Source: CALAED01 sp036378315 (GTDB lineage Bacteria > Actinomycetota > Actinomycetes > Streptosporangiales > Streptosporangiaceae). From it: 64,000 bases of DNA. Shown here piece by piece: positions 1 through 11,323 of the stretch (position 1 is its first letter; every line of letters begins with the position of its first letter). Made by a program: the position numbers and the translations under genes. The stretch covers positions 4,619-68,618 of the forward strand of contig DASUWU010000064.1 in the NCBI GenBank assembly GCA_036378315.1, in the 5' to 3' direction. The notes under the pieces were generated by a model. That model was given only the letters and a program-made list of their open reading frames with translations. It was not told where the DNA came from and did not search any database.

Positions 1-128
1 GCCCGCCAGTCGGGGCACGGGGTGATCAATGACCAGTCGGAACACCGCGCCGCCAGCGACCGGAGGGCGCCGACACCGTCCAGGTAGGACTCCAGTACCC
101 GGTCACGTTCCGGCGGCGTGCGATCCAA
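1..128 (-). CDS. Maleylpyruvate isomerase/DinB-like N-terminal domain protein, cut by window edge
   Basis: The 5' end of a minus-strand gene that continues past the left edge. From a TTG at 128 the readable product has a helical stretch with ESYLDGVGALRSLA, followed by SDWSLITPCPDWR. The TPCPxW motif after an N-terminal helix is typical of the mycothiol-dependent maleylpyruvate isomerase/DinB-like fold, in which histidines further along bind a metal; those would lie outside the window. A GGGGGA lies five bases upstream of the TTG and supports that start. The frame stays open further upstream, so an earlier start is possible. The substrate is unknown because most of the protein is missing. Confidence 0.45.
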   Translation of the reverse strand, partial: MDRTPPERDRVLESYLDGVGALRSLAARCSDWSLITPCPDWR

Positions 129-260
129 GTGGTCCCCCTGCGCTCGCGTTTCCCGAGTCGGTAGATTCTCAAGGTCGCTCGCCCCGGCAGCCGATCTTCG
201 GCTTCGTGTCCGTCCTTGTGACGGTCATCGCGGTGCAATGCCGCGCCGACCGCGGGCGCA

Positions 261-686
261 TCAGGACGGCGCCGCGAGGTGCCGCCCGATCCGGTAGGTC
301 AGCCGGTGCTTCTCCCGCGCCGTGCGCAGCCGATCCACCTCGTCGGTCCACGGCCGGACGGCCGCCCTGGCCTTCGCCTTGCGGCGGGCGATCTCCGCGG
401 CGCGCACCTCCTGCGGCGACCCATCGGCCGGGGTGTACGTCGCGGCGCCCAGCGCCACCCGCTCGGCCGCCTCGGCCGCGGCCAGCGCCTCGGTGAGCGC
501 CTTGTCCAGCGCGACCGCGAGCGCACGCGGCTCCTCGCCCGCCCGTCCCTCGCTCTCCGCCTGCCGCAGCGCACGGTCGGCGGTGCCGACCCGGGCGAGC
601 AGCTGGTCGTAACGGGCGGCCAGCCGCCGGTCGGCGGTGAGGCGCTCTTGGATGTCCGGGCTCACCCGGCGGCGCAGACGGATCAC
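261..686 (-). CDS. Hypothetical helical, coiled-coil-like protein (141 aa)
   Basis: Unrecognised soluble protein. Almost the whole length is Ala/Arg/Glu-rich and predicted helical, with heptad-like spacing over roughly residues 20-80, and no signal peptide or membrane segment. A short Pro/Gly break near residues 85-90 separates two helical halves. The GTG start at 686 has a GGGGAG nine bases upstream, which supports it as a real gene rather than a by-product of high GC. It is divergent from the TetR gene at 814 across 127 bases, so the two may share a control region. No function can be assigned. Confidence 0.5.
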   Translation of the reverse strand: MIRLRRRVSPDIQERLTADRRLAARYDQLLARVGTADRALRQAESEGRAGEEPRALAVALDKALTEALAAAEAAERVALGAATYTPADGSPQEVRAAEIARRKAKARAAVRPWTDEVDRLRTAREKHRLTYRIGRHLAAPS

Positions 687-793
687 GACGGCTCCCCTTG
701 TCCCTTGCCCTTGCGTGGTCGTCGCTGGTGTGCGTTGCTCGGTCCGGGGTCAGGGTACGCGCCCCGCCGTGCCGCCGCTCCGGCCGGGCGCCT

Positions 794-804
794 TTACGTA
801 GTAA
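794..804. promoter_or_regulatory. Candidate TetR operator, TTAC-GTA-GTAA
   Basis: An 11-base inverted repeat with 4-base arms and a 3-base centre lies ten bases before the TetR start codon. Its size and place fit autoregulation by the adjacent TetR protein. No binding data can be read from sequence. Confidence 0.35.
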
Positions 805-813
805 GGTTCGATC

Positions 814-1401
814 ATGACGACGTCGGCGAGGGAGCCGTTGACCCGGGACCGCATCATCGACACCGCCCTGCACATCGTGGACGGCCAGGGGCTCGGCCGC
901 CTCACGATGCGCCGGCTCGGCGACGCCCTCCAAGTCGAGGCGATGGCGATCTACCATCACCTCCCGCGCGGCAAGGAAGAGCTGCTCGACGGGCTGATCG
1001 CGCATGTGGCCGCGCTGCCGGCGGCGCTCCCCCGCCCGGCGGGCGGGGCGCCGAGCGCCGCCGACTGGCGGGCCCTGCTGCGGTCGTGGGGCACCGCCTA
1101 CCGGGCCCGGCTGCTCGAGCACGCGGGCGTGCTGCCGCTGCTGGTGACCAGGCGCAACCCGGCGGCGCTCGCCGCGACGACCGCGTCGCTGCGCGAGGTG
1201 CTGCGGATGGCCGGGTTCCTCGACGGCGCGGCGGCCGCCGGGGCGCACACCCTGCTCGCCTTCGTCATCGGGCACGCCGCGCTCGAGGCGCGCGGCCGGT
1301 CGGTCAGGCAGGCCGCCGAGCCCAGCGAGGACGTCGACTGGGACCGTCTCTTCGCCGCCGGCCTCGACGCCGTCCTGGCCGGCCTGCTCACGCTTCCTTG
1401 A
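814..1401 (+). CDS. TetR family transcriptional regulator with TetR_C-type ligand domain
   Basis: A 195 aa DNA-binding regulator. Residues about 10-55 form the TetR helix-turn-helix (TRDRIIDTALHIVDGQG, then LTMRRLGDALQVEAMAIYHH). The remaining helical domain resembles the tetracycline-repressor-class C-terminal domain that binds a small ligand and dimerises. The stop overlaps the convergent lutC stop by 14 bases. The gene is divergent from the coiled-coil gene at 686, with a short palindrome just upstream of its own start, so autoregulation and control of the divergent gene are likely. The ligand is unknown. Its position next to lutABC does not prove that it controls that operon, because lutABC is transcribed towards it from the far side. 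Confidence 0.85.
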   Translation: MTTSAREPLTRDRIIDTALHIVDGQGLGRLTMRRLGDALQVEAMAIYHHLPRGKEELLDGLIAHVAALPAALPRPAGGAPSAADWRALLRSWGTAYRARLLEHAGVLPLLVTRRNPAALAATTASLREVLRMAGFLDGAAAAGAHTLLAFVIGHAALEARGRSVRQAAEPSEDVDWDRLFAAGLDAVLAGLLTLP

Positions 1402-2056
1402 GGGCGGTCCCCTCGTCGACGACGAGAACGTCGAGCACGCGCGGCCCGTGCACCGCCGCTCCGGTCGACTCCGGCCGGGTCTCCGCAGCCGCGGCCGGAC
1501 CGCTGATCCAGCTGAGCGGGCGGTACGGGTCGAGCCGCTCGACGGCTTCCGGCACCGAACCGACGATCTGGTCGGCATGGACGACGCACAGGTGGTAGTC
1601 GGGGACCAGCGTGAGCAGCCGCCTGCCCTGGGCGCGCCCGCCGTCGAGCACGATGGTGCCGGTCCGGGCGATGGCGACCGCGCAGCCGGTCACCACCCCG
1701 ACCGCCCCGTCGAGGGCGTCGAACCCGATCGCCGCGGAATCGGCCGCCACCTGGACGCCGTCCAGCTCGGCCAGCCACCCGTACGGCAGGTCGGCCGGGA
1801 CGACGATGCGCCCGATTCCGCTGCCCCACAGCGCCGCCGCGACGGCCGTGCCGAGGTCGTCGGCCGCGACGTGGCGTACGCTGGCGCGCGAGTCGGCGAG
1901 CCGCTCGCCGAACAGGGCGACCACGTCGGCGCGGGTGGCGACGGCGGGGTCCACGAGGCGGTAGTGGTAGTCGCGCGGGATCTTCACCTGGGTGCCGCGC
2001 GCGTCGCCCAGGGCGGCCCGCACCCGGCTCATGATCTCTCGCTTCGCGTCGGACAT
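1388..2056 (-). CDS. lutC: LutC-type LUD domain protein, lactate utilisation
   Basis: A 222 aa cytoplasmic protein, the last gene of the lutABC operon. LutABC is an iron-sulfur L-lactate oxidising complex in Bacillus and many actinobacteria. The LUD-domain core is visible as an alternating beta/alpha region (GIGRIVVPADLPYGW, TGCAVAIARTGTIVLDGG, LVPDYHLCVV). The TGTIVL strand and the downstream HLCVV histidine are typical of the family. Length matches LutC. It starts six bases after the lutB stop, consistent with co-transcription. The downstream end overlaps the convergent TetR gene. The substrate is inferred from the family and the three-gene set. Confidence 0.85.
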   Translation of the reverse strand: MSDAKREIMSRVRAALGDARGTQVKIPRDYHYRLVDPAVATRADVVALFGERLADSRASVRHVAADDLGTAVAAALWGSGIGRIVVPADLPYGWLAELDGVQVAADSAAIGFDALDGAVGVVTGCAVAIARTGTIVLDGGRAQGRRLLTLVPDYHLCVVHADQIVGSVPEAVERLDPYRPLSWISGPAAAAETRPESTGAAVHGPRVLDVLVVDEGTALKEA

Positions 2057-2062
2057 CGGCGA

Positions 2063-3484
2063 TCACCCCGGCGGGCGGGCGCCGCGCGCCGGCCACCGCC
2101 GCCGCCCGCCGGCCCACCAGGCCCGGAAGGTCTCACGGGGCGGGGCCGGCAGGTCGCGCGCGTCGGTCCACTTCCCGAGCAGGCCGGGCAGCCGTCTGAT
2201 CCGGCCGCCGCGGGCGAGCAGCCTGGCCCACCGCGTGGCCTGGCGCAGCGCCATCTCGTACCGGCCGCTGTCGGCGAGGGCCCAGGCGGCGCTGCGCATC
2301 ATCGCCATCTCCGGGGTCGGCACCGGGCGGCGCCGGCGCGACTCGACGACCCTGCCGCGCAGGTGCACCAGGATCGCCGGGATGTCGATCTTTACCGGGC
2401 AGACGTCGGCGCACGCGCCGCACAGCGTGGACGCGTACGGCAGCGACGCCTCGAGCGGGCCTTCGACGCCGCGCAGCTGCGGAGTCAAGATCGCGCCGAT
2501 CGGTCCTGGATGGACGGGACCGTAGGCGTCGCCGCCGGTCCGCTCGTACACGGGGCACACGTCGAGGCAGGCCGCGCAGCGGATGCACCGCAGCGCCGCC
2601 CGGCCGACCTCGTCGGCCAGCGCGTCGGTCCTGCCGTTGTCGACCAGGACGAGGTGGAAGCCGGCCGGCCCGTCGCCCGCCGTCACCCCGGTCCAGGAGG
2701 AGACGTACGGGGTCATCCGGCTTCCCGCACCGGCCCTCGGCAGCAGCTGCAGGAACACCTCGAGCTCCGACCAGGTCGGCACGATCTTCTCGATGCCGGT
2801 CACGGTGATGAGGGTCGCCGGCAGGGTGCCGCACATCCTGCCGTCCCCCCCGGACTCGACCACCACGATCGTGCCCGTGTCGGCCACCACGAAGTCGGCC
2901 CCCGAGATCGCCACCCCGGCGTCCCTGAAAAGCTCCCGCAGCCGCCGCCTGGCCCCGACGCCCGGCTCCTGCGACGCGTCGCCCGGCAGCGCGGCCGGCT
3001 CCGTCTCGTGCGCCCGGATTCCGGCGGCCGCCAGCGCCTCGGTCAGCGCGATCTCGCGGGTCACCGCTGACGTCGCCTCGACGACATCGACCTCGCCGGT
3101 GGCCGTCACCAGGCCGGTGATGACGTCGCACGCCTCGGCTGCGTCCCTGGCCCAGTGCACGCTGCCGCCGGCCTCGGTCACCGCCCTGTCGACTTCTTCG
3201 AGGTAGGTGTCGAGGTTGAGCAGCGTGTGATCCTTGATCGCCCGGCCGGCGGCGCGCAGATGCTCCCAGTCGTCCAGCTCGCCGGTCGCCTCGGCCCGCC
3301 GCCGCCGGCTCGACGCCGCCGCCGCGTGCAGGTCGCGGCGCAGCCGAGGATCGCCGAGCGCCTCGCGCGCCCCGGCCGAGAACTTCACCGTGCCCGGCGT
3401 GCCGGCCGGTCCCGCGCTGACCTCGGGCGCGCCGCGCAGGGCCGCCAGCCACTCCCCGACCGCCCCGCGCGGCTGGGCGGTCAT
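2063..3484 (-). CDS. lutB: LutB-type iron-sulfur oxidoreductase subunit, lactate utilisation
   Basis: A 473 aa protein combining an N-terminal LUD domain (about residues 60-300) with two [4Fe-4S] ferredoxin motifs near residues 310-325 (CIRCAACLDVCPVYE) and 360-375 (CGACADVCPVKID). The TGTIVVVESGG strand matches the LUD core also present in LutC. The family carries electrons within the LutABC L-lactate dehydrogenase complex. The ATG at 3484 overlaps the lutA stop in an ATGA junction, which fixes the start and implies translational coupling. A longer open frame upstream is rejected because it would lie inside lutA. Length and domain order are as expected for LutB. Confidence 0.9.
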   Translation of the reverse strand: MTAQPRGAVGEWLAALRGAPEVSAGPAGTPGTVKFSAGAREALGDPRLRRDLHAAAASSRRRRAEATGELDDWEHLRAAGRAIKDHTLLNLDTYLEEVDRAVTEAGGSVHWARDAAEACDVITGLVTATGEVDVVEATSAVTREIALTEALAAAGIRAHETEPAALPGDASQEPGVGARRRLRELFRDAGVAISGADFVVADTGTIVVVESGGDGRMCGTLPATLITVTGIEKIVPTWSELEVFLQLLPRAGAGSRMTPYVSSWTGVTAGDGPAGFHLVLVDNGRTDALADEVGRAALRCIRCAACLDVCPVYERTGGDAYGPVHPGPIGAILTPQLRGVEGPLEASLPYASTLCGACADVCPVKIDIPAILVHLRGRVVESRRRRPVPTPEMAMMRSAAWALADSGRYEMALRQATRWARLLARGGRIRRLPGLLGKWTDARDLPAPPRETFRAWWAGGRRRWPARGARPPG

Positions 3485-4254
3485 GCGGTCTCCGCGAGGA
3501 CCTCGGCGAGGTGCATCACGCGGACGCCGCTGCGCAGCCGGGACAGCGCGCCGCCGATGTGGGTCAGGCAGGCGTTGTCGACGGCGCAGACGACGTCGGC
3601 GGCGGTCTCGCGGATGTGCCGGATCTTGTCGGCGACGATCGCGACCGAGACGTCGGCGTTCTTCATCGCGAACGTTCCGCCGAATCCGCAGCACTCCTCG
3701 GCGGCGGGCAGCTCGACGAGGTCGATGCCGCGTACCGCCGACAGCAGCCGGCGCGGGCGGTCGCCCACCTTGAGCGCGCGCAGCGAGTGGCAGGTCGGGT
3801 GGTAGGTGACCCGGTGCGGGAAGGAAGCGCCGACGTCGGTGACTCCGAGGACGTCGACGAGGAACTCCGAGAGCTCGTAGACGCTGTCGCGCCAGGAGGG
3901 TGCCGCGCCGTCCGGCGCGTCGGGAGAGGCGGCGGCGGGCCCGGCGCGCGGGGCGGCGGCGAGGTCGGGCAGCAGCCGCGGGTAGGACTCGCGGATCATG
4001 GCCGCGCAGGACGCGGACGGCGTGACCACGAGATCGTTTTCTGAAAGAAGCCGTTCGCAGAGTCCGGCGAAGCGGCGGGCGAGGCCGGCGGCCTCGCGGT
4101 GGTAGCCCGTGGTCCAGTGCAGCTGGCCGCAGCAGGTCTGCGCGGGCTCGAAGGTCACCTCGTGGCCGAGGCGTTCGAGCAGCGTCACCACGGCGGCGCC
4201 GGTGCGGGGGAACAGCGCGTCGTTGAAACAGGTGATGAACAGCCCGACGCGCAT
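3481..4254 (-). CDS. lutA: LutA-type CCG-domain (Fe-S) oxidoreductase, lactate utilisation
   Basis: A 257 aa protein, first gene of the operon. It has the two cysteine-rich CCG domains of the LutA/GlpC-like family: TCCGQLHWTTGYH near residue 40 and ECCGFGGTFA near residue 190, each with a preceding cysteine-containing strand (FITCFNDALFP; YHPTCHS). These domains hold an unusual Fe-S cluster in related heterodisulfide reductase subunits. With LutB and LutC it should oxidise L-lactate to pyruvate. An insertion rich in Ala, Pro and Asp near residues 105-125 is probably a loop. The start follows a GAGGGGA motif. No operator was recognised upstream. Confidence 0.88.
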   Translation of the reverse strand: MRVGLFITCFNDALFPRTGAAVVTLLERLGHEVTFEPAQTCCGQLHWTTGYHREAAGLARRFAGLCERLLSENDLVVTPSASCAAMIRESYPRLLPDLAAAPRAGPAAASPDAPDGAAPSWRDSVYELSEFLVDVLGVTDVGASFPHRVTYHPTCHSLRALKVGDRPRRLLSAVRGIDLVELPAAEECCGFGGTFAMKNADVSVAIVADKIRHIRETAADVVCAVDNACLTHIGGALSRLRSGVRVMHLAEVLAETA

Positions 4255-4613
4255 GGTTCCCTCCCCTCGGGCCCCCGCCTCATCCTAGGGGCGTGCCGGC
4301 CGCGAACCAGTGGAAACCTCTTCAGATCATGAACATGGTCGTGGCCCAGCGGGGAGGGGCGGCGGCGTGGCCCGGCCGGCCGGCGGGTTCGTTCGCCCGT
4401 GGGACGGCGTGTCGTTTTCCGGCCGATATGACACGAGGGGGAACCTTGGAGCGATACAACTGAGTGAACGGGGTCACAGTCCAGGGGTACCAAGGTGTCA
4501 CGACCACAACCGTCCCAACGGGCTATGTCGCTTTGCGGCGAACCTCAGCACACTGAGAGGCGTCCAAAGTGACAGAGCACACATCCAGCGCAGTTGAGAC
4601 CGGAGGCACGAAA
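4255..4613. other. Intergenic region between lutA and the DUF5999 gene
   Basis: About 360 bases separate two divergent genes and should hold both promoters. The part next to the DUF5999 gene is less GC-rich than its surroundings (4430-4600). No convincing -35/-10 pair, hairpin terminator or coding frame was found. Confidence 0.5.
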
Positions 4614-4817
4614 ATGTGCCCGCACCAGCCGCCTTGTCCGCCGCCCGACGCGGCGAACCGCGAGGCCGCCCGCACCATGGCTTCCCACCCCGAGCAGGGG
4701 TGGAGCCTCCTTTGCAACGGCATCGTCTTGTTCGAGGACACCGGCGAGCTGCTTCCCAACGGGGGAGTCATCGCTCCACATCGCCCGACGGACCTGCCGG
4801 CGCCCACAGCGGCCTGA
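4614..4817 (+). CDS. DUF5999 family small protein (67 aa)
   Basis: Small cytoplasmic protein with the conserved actinobacterial DUF5999 pattern: MCPHQPPCPPPDA at the N-terminus, ASHPEQGWSLLCNG in the middle and LFEDTGELLPNG near the end. The cysteines at residues 2 and 7 plus a third in LLCNG could bind metal, but this is not established. The ATG at 4614 has a GGAGG eight bases upstream. A longer in-frame start at 4569 lacks one and adds residues not typical of the family. The role of this family is unknown. The gene stands alone, with its own upstream region. Confidence 0.8.
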   Translation: MCPHQPPCPPPDAANREAARTMASHPEQGWSLLCNGIVLFEDTGELLPNGGVIAPHRPTDLPAPTAA

Positions 4818-4939
4818 CCGGCACCTCGGGGCCCGTGGCGGCCACTCCATCAGGTTGATCTTTCCACGGGGGTTGTTTACGGCCTGCCCGGAAAGCCCTT
4901 TCACGCCGTGCGGCGGGGGGCCGGGGCGGCGGGCCGGTC

Positions 4940-5599
4940 TCACGCGGTCCAGCGCCGCAGCCAGTCGGCGGCGACGTCGCCGATCGCGGCCGGCGCCTTG
5001 GCGAGGTCGTGTCCCTCCCGCGGCAGCACGTGCACACACGTCGCGTCGGCCGGGTCGGGCACGCCGAACGGGTCGCGCGCTCCGTTGACGACGAGCACAG
5101 GGACGCCGGCGCCGCGCAGCTCCGCGACCCGGGACCGGTCCGGCCTGGCCGGCGGGCGCAGCGGGAAGGCCAGCGCGATCACGGCCAGGGCGCCGGCGGC
5201 CACGGCGGTCCGGCAGGCCACCCGCGCGCCGTTGCTGCGGCCGCCCTGGATCAGCGGCAGGTCGCCGTAGCACCGCTCCCGCAGCGTGGCGATCACCTCC
5301 AGCCAGGCGGCGTCCTGGCGGTCGGCCGGTCCCGGCGCCCGCCGGCCGGCCGCGCGGAACGGCTGCACCACCATGGCCACCGCGCCGCCGAGCCGCAGCG
5401 CCGCGTCCCGTACGGCCAGCAGGTCGGGCGCGTCCACTCCCCCGTTCGAGCTGTGGGTCAGCGCCAGCCAGAACGCGGGATCGGCGCCGTCCCGGCCGCC
5501 GCGGTCGACGGTGACCCGGGCGGGCCCCGCCGCCGTCGAGATCTCCACACCCCGCACCGTATCCGCCCGCCAGGGCCACGCCGGCGCGGCTGCGCGCAC
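4940..5599 (-). CDS. Alpha/beta hydrolase, KANL3/Tex30-like
   Basis: A 219 aa cytoplasmic protein with an alpha/beta hydrolase layout. The nucleophile elbow is GGRSNGAR near residue 120 (a G-x-S-x-G form), followed by an acid-bearing strand VLVVNGARDPFG and a catalytic histidine in REGHDL near the C-terminus. This arrangement matches the Tex30/KANL3-like hydrolase group, for which no substrate is defined. A GTG at about 5548 is an alternative start that would remove 17 residues, since the N-terminal RAAAPAWPWR stretch looks poorly conserved. It is divergent from the PPOX gene, with only 41 bases between them. Confidence 0.7.
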   Translation of the reverse strand: MRAAAPAWPWRADTVRGVEISTAAGPARVTVDRGGRDGADPAFWLALTHSSNGGVDAPDLLAVRDAALRLGGAVAMVVQPFRAAGRRAPGPADRQDAAWLEVIATLRERCYGDLPLIQGGRSNGARVACRTAVAAGALAVIALAFPLRPPARPDRSRVAELRGAGVPVLVVNGARDPFGVPDPADATCVHVLPREGHDLAKAPAAIGDVAADWLRRWTA

Positions 5600-5640
5600 C
5601 TCGCCGTGACCACGCCGGCCCAGCGGGCAGAATCGCCCGT

Positions 5641-6060
5641 ATGAAGATGACCGAGACCGAGTGGCGGACGTTCGTCTCCGCCGGCACGCGGACCGGCAAG
5701 GCGGCCGTGGTCACTGCCGGCGGCGCCCACGTCACGCCCGTGTGGTTCGCGCTCGACGGCGCCGACCTGGTCTTCACCTCGGGCGCGGGCAGCGTCAAGG
5801 CGGCCGCGCTGCGCCGCGACCCGCGCATGGCGATCTGCGTCGACGACCAGGAGCCGCCGTACGCGTTCGTCATGATCCAGGGCACCGCGACGCTCTCGGA
5901 TGATCTCGACGAGGTCAGGAAGTGGGCGACGATCCTCGGCGGGCGCTACATGGGCGCGGACCGGGCCGAGGAGTTCGGCGCGCGCAACGCCGTGCCGGGC
6001 GAGCTCCTGGTCCGGCTCCGCATCACCAAGGTCGTCGCCGAGCGCGACATCGCCTCCTGA
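5641..6060 (+). CDS. PPOX-class split-barrel flavin/F420-binding protein
   Basis: A 139 aa protein of the pyridoxamine-5'-phosphate-oxidase-like split-barrel family. Visible features are the short N-terminal helix, the GKAAVVTAGGAHVTPVWFAL strand pair, the SGAGSVKAAALRRDPRMAICVDD segment that binds cofactor phosphate in this family, and a final strand pair. Actinobacterial relatives mostly use coenzyme F420 or FMN to reduce a substrate or quench reactive species. The exact cofactor and substrate cannot be told from sequence. The gene is monocistronic and ends next to a hairpin shared with the convergent gcvP. Confidence 0.8.
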   Translation: MKMTETEWRTFVSAGTRTGKAAVVTAGGAHVTPVWFALDGADLVFTSGAGSVKAAALRRDPRMAICVDDQEPPYAFVMIQGTATLSDDLDEVRKWATILGGRYMGADRAEEFGARNAVPGELLVRLRITKVVAERDIAS

Positions 6061-6072
6061 ACCGCCTCCGGA

Positions 6073-6103
6073 ACCGGCTCCTCGGCGCCGGCCACCGAGC
6101 CGG

Positions 6104-6104
<1 letters not shown>
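6073..6104. terminator. Hairpin between convergent PPOX and gcvP genes
   Basis: ACCGGCTC (6073-6080) pairs perfectly with GAGCCGGT (6097-6104) around a 16-base GC-rich loop. It sits exactly between two convergent stops and could end transcription from either side. There is no T-tract, as is common in actinobacteria. Confidence 0.45.
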
Positions 6105-8932
<2,828 letters not shown>

Positions 8933-8940
8933 TGGGGAAG

Positions 8941-8998
8941 CCTCCTGGGCCTTGGGTGCTCAGGCCGTCACCGGACCGGGCGAACCGCGCCCGGTGAC
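8941..8998 (-). promoter_or_regulatory. Expression platform of the glycine riboswitch
   Basis: Two mutually exclusive hairpins lie between the second aptamer and gcvP. One pairs 8967-8974 with 8991-8998 (8 bp). The other pairs 8975-8982 with 8988-8995 (8 bp). A third short stem (8948-8952 with 8962-8966) directly abuts the AGGAGG ribosome site at 8941-8946. There is no U-tract. Control of translation or of Rho access is therefore more likely than a classic terminator switch, but this is inference. Confidence 0.5.
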
Positions 8999-9203
8999 CG
9001 TCTCCCCCTCTGTCGTCTGCGCCTGAGAGGTTCACCGCGGGCGACGCCGCCCGCGGCTTTCACCGTCGGCGAGGGCCGCGCGTCGTGCGGGCCCTGCTTT
9101 CCAGAGGTGCCTCGCCCGTACGGTCCTTTTGCCTGAGAGGTTCCGGGGAGGAGTTGCCCCTTCGGCGCCTCTCGCCGGCTGCGTGAGGTCTCTCCCGTAC
9201 AGG
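8998..9203 (-). ncRNA. Tandem glycine riboswitch upstream of gcvP
   Basis: Read on the minus strand, this leader has the hallmarks of the gcvT-type glycine aptamer twice. The conserved CCTCTCAGGC element occurs at 9131-9140 and again at 9021-9030. Aptamer one starts with GGGAGAGACC near 9200 and contains GCCGAAGGGGCAA. Aptamer two ends with CAGAGGGGGAGAC near 9000. Two aptamers in series ahead of a glycine cleavage gene is the standard arrangement, which binds glycine and switches on expression of the degradation enzyme. The alternative structures after aptamer two are described separately. Confidence 0.93.
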
Positions 9204-9291
9204 GTCGATGGCTTTGCTTCGACGCTTTCGAGACTACCGGAGCCGCCCCACCGCGTCATGGAGGCGGCCCCGGGGAAAGCACGGCGGCGGC

Positions 9292-10211
9292 TCAGCGGGA
9301 CATGGTGACGTACCGGCGGACGGCGAGCGGCACGCACACCGCGAGCAGCAGGATCGACCAGCCGAGCGTCGCCACGACGGGGTGGGCGATGGGCCAGGGC
9401 GGGTGGCCGGTCGGGGCGCCCGGGTTGCCGAACAGCTCCCTGCAGGCCGCGACGAGCGCGCTGACCGGATTCCAGTCGGCGATCGCCCGCAGCCAGACCG
9501 GCATGTGCGCGGTCGGCACGAACGTGTTGGAGACCATCGTGACCGGAAAGACGAGCGGGACATACTGGTCGGCCGTCTGCGGGTCGCCGATCAGCAGGCC
9601 GAGGTAGGCCCCGAGCCAGCTCACCGCATAGCGCATGAGCACGAGCAACCCGAAGGCGGCCAGCGTCGCCGCGATCCCCCTGTGCGGCCGCCAGCCGACC
9701 ACGAAACCGCAGCCCACCATGATCGTCATGGCCAGGGCGCCGGTCAGGATGTCCGCTCCGGTCTGCCCGAACGGCACGGCCGAGCGCGCGATCGGCATCG
9801 AGCGGAACCGGTCCATGATGCCCTTGCCTGCGTCGGTGGCCATGCCGAGCAGCGTGGGCAGCACCCCGGTGATCGTGGTCATCGCGAACAGCCCGGGCAT
9901 GAGGTACTCGCGGTAGTTGCCGCCGCCGGGGACGGCGATGGCGCTGCCGAACACGTACCCGAACAGCACTACCATGATCGCCGGGAAGACCAGCGCGCCG
10001 ACGAGCTCGCCCGGTTGGGCCTTCAGCTGGGCCAGGTTGCGCCGGACGACGGTGACTCCGTCGTGCAGCGCCCACCGGAACCTGGCCGGTGCCGTCGCGG
10101 GCGGCGGCGGCAGGAAGGCGCGGGCCGCTGCCGGCCCGCCGCGGCCGGGCGCGTCTCCCGGCACATCGCCTGGGAGGTCGCCTGGCAGGTCGCCTGGGAG
10201 GTCGAACGTCG

Positions 10212-10215
<4 letters not shown>
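9292..10215 (-). CDS. ABC-2 type exporter permease, DrrB-like
   Basis: A 307 aa integral membrane subunit of a DrrAB-type exporter. About six hydrophobic segments are visible from residue 60 to the end (for example GALVFPAIMVVLFGYVFG, TGALAMTIMVGCGFVVGW, LGWSILLLAVCVPLAV). The ABC-2 signature region with MPVWLRAIADWNPVSALVAA lies near the C-terminus, where this family has a short amphipathic helix. The cytoplasmic N-terminus carries tandem PGD(L/V/A) repeats encoded by 12-base DNA repeats. The ATG at 10215 overlaps the ATPase stop (ATGA), so the two are translationally coupled. The exported compound is unknown. Confidence 0.9.
10157..10204 (-). repeat. Four 12-bp tandem repeats in the permease N-terminus
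   Basis: Units of the form CCTGGGAGGTCG (plus-strand reading) fill 10169-10180, 10181-10192 and 10193-10204, with one degenerate unit at 10157-10168. They encode PGDL/PGDV in the predicted cytoplasmic tail. Repeat copy number could change in frame. Confidence 0.7.
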
Positions 10216-11225
<1,010 letters not shown>

Positions 11226-11242
11226 ATACCCCTGCCTTGGTT

Positions 11243-11317
11243 GCGTACGTTGTACTCAATAGCGGGTACAACGTACGCGATTCTGCGTACGTTGTACAGG
11301 GCGAGTACGATGTGCGC
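11243..11317. promoter_or_regulatory. Clustered operator repeats between exporter operon and TetR gene
   Basis: The 13-mer GCGTACGTTGTAC occurs at 11243-11255 and 11285-11297. Its exact reverse complement is at 11266-11278, and a degenerate reverse copy (3 mismatches) at 11305-11317. Because GTAC is self-complementary, each unit is also nearly palindromic. The spacers are 10, 6 and 7 bases. The cluster fills the region where both divergent promoters must lie, and it is the likely binding site of the adjacent TetR protein. Confidence 0.8.
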
Positions 11318-11323
11318 AGGTCA

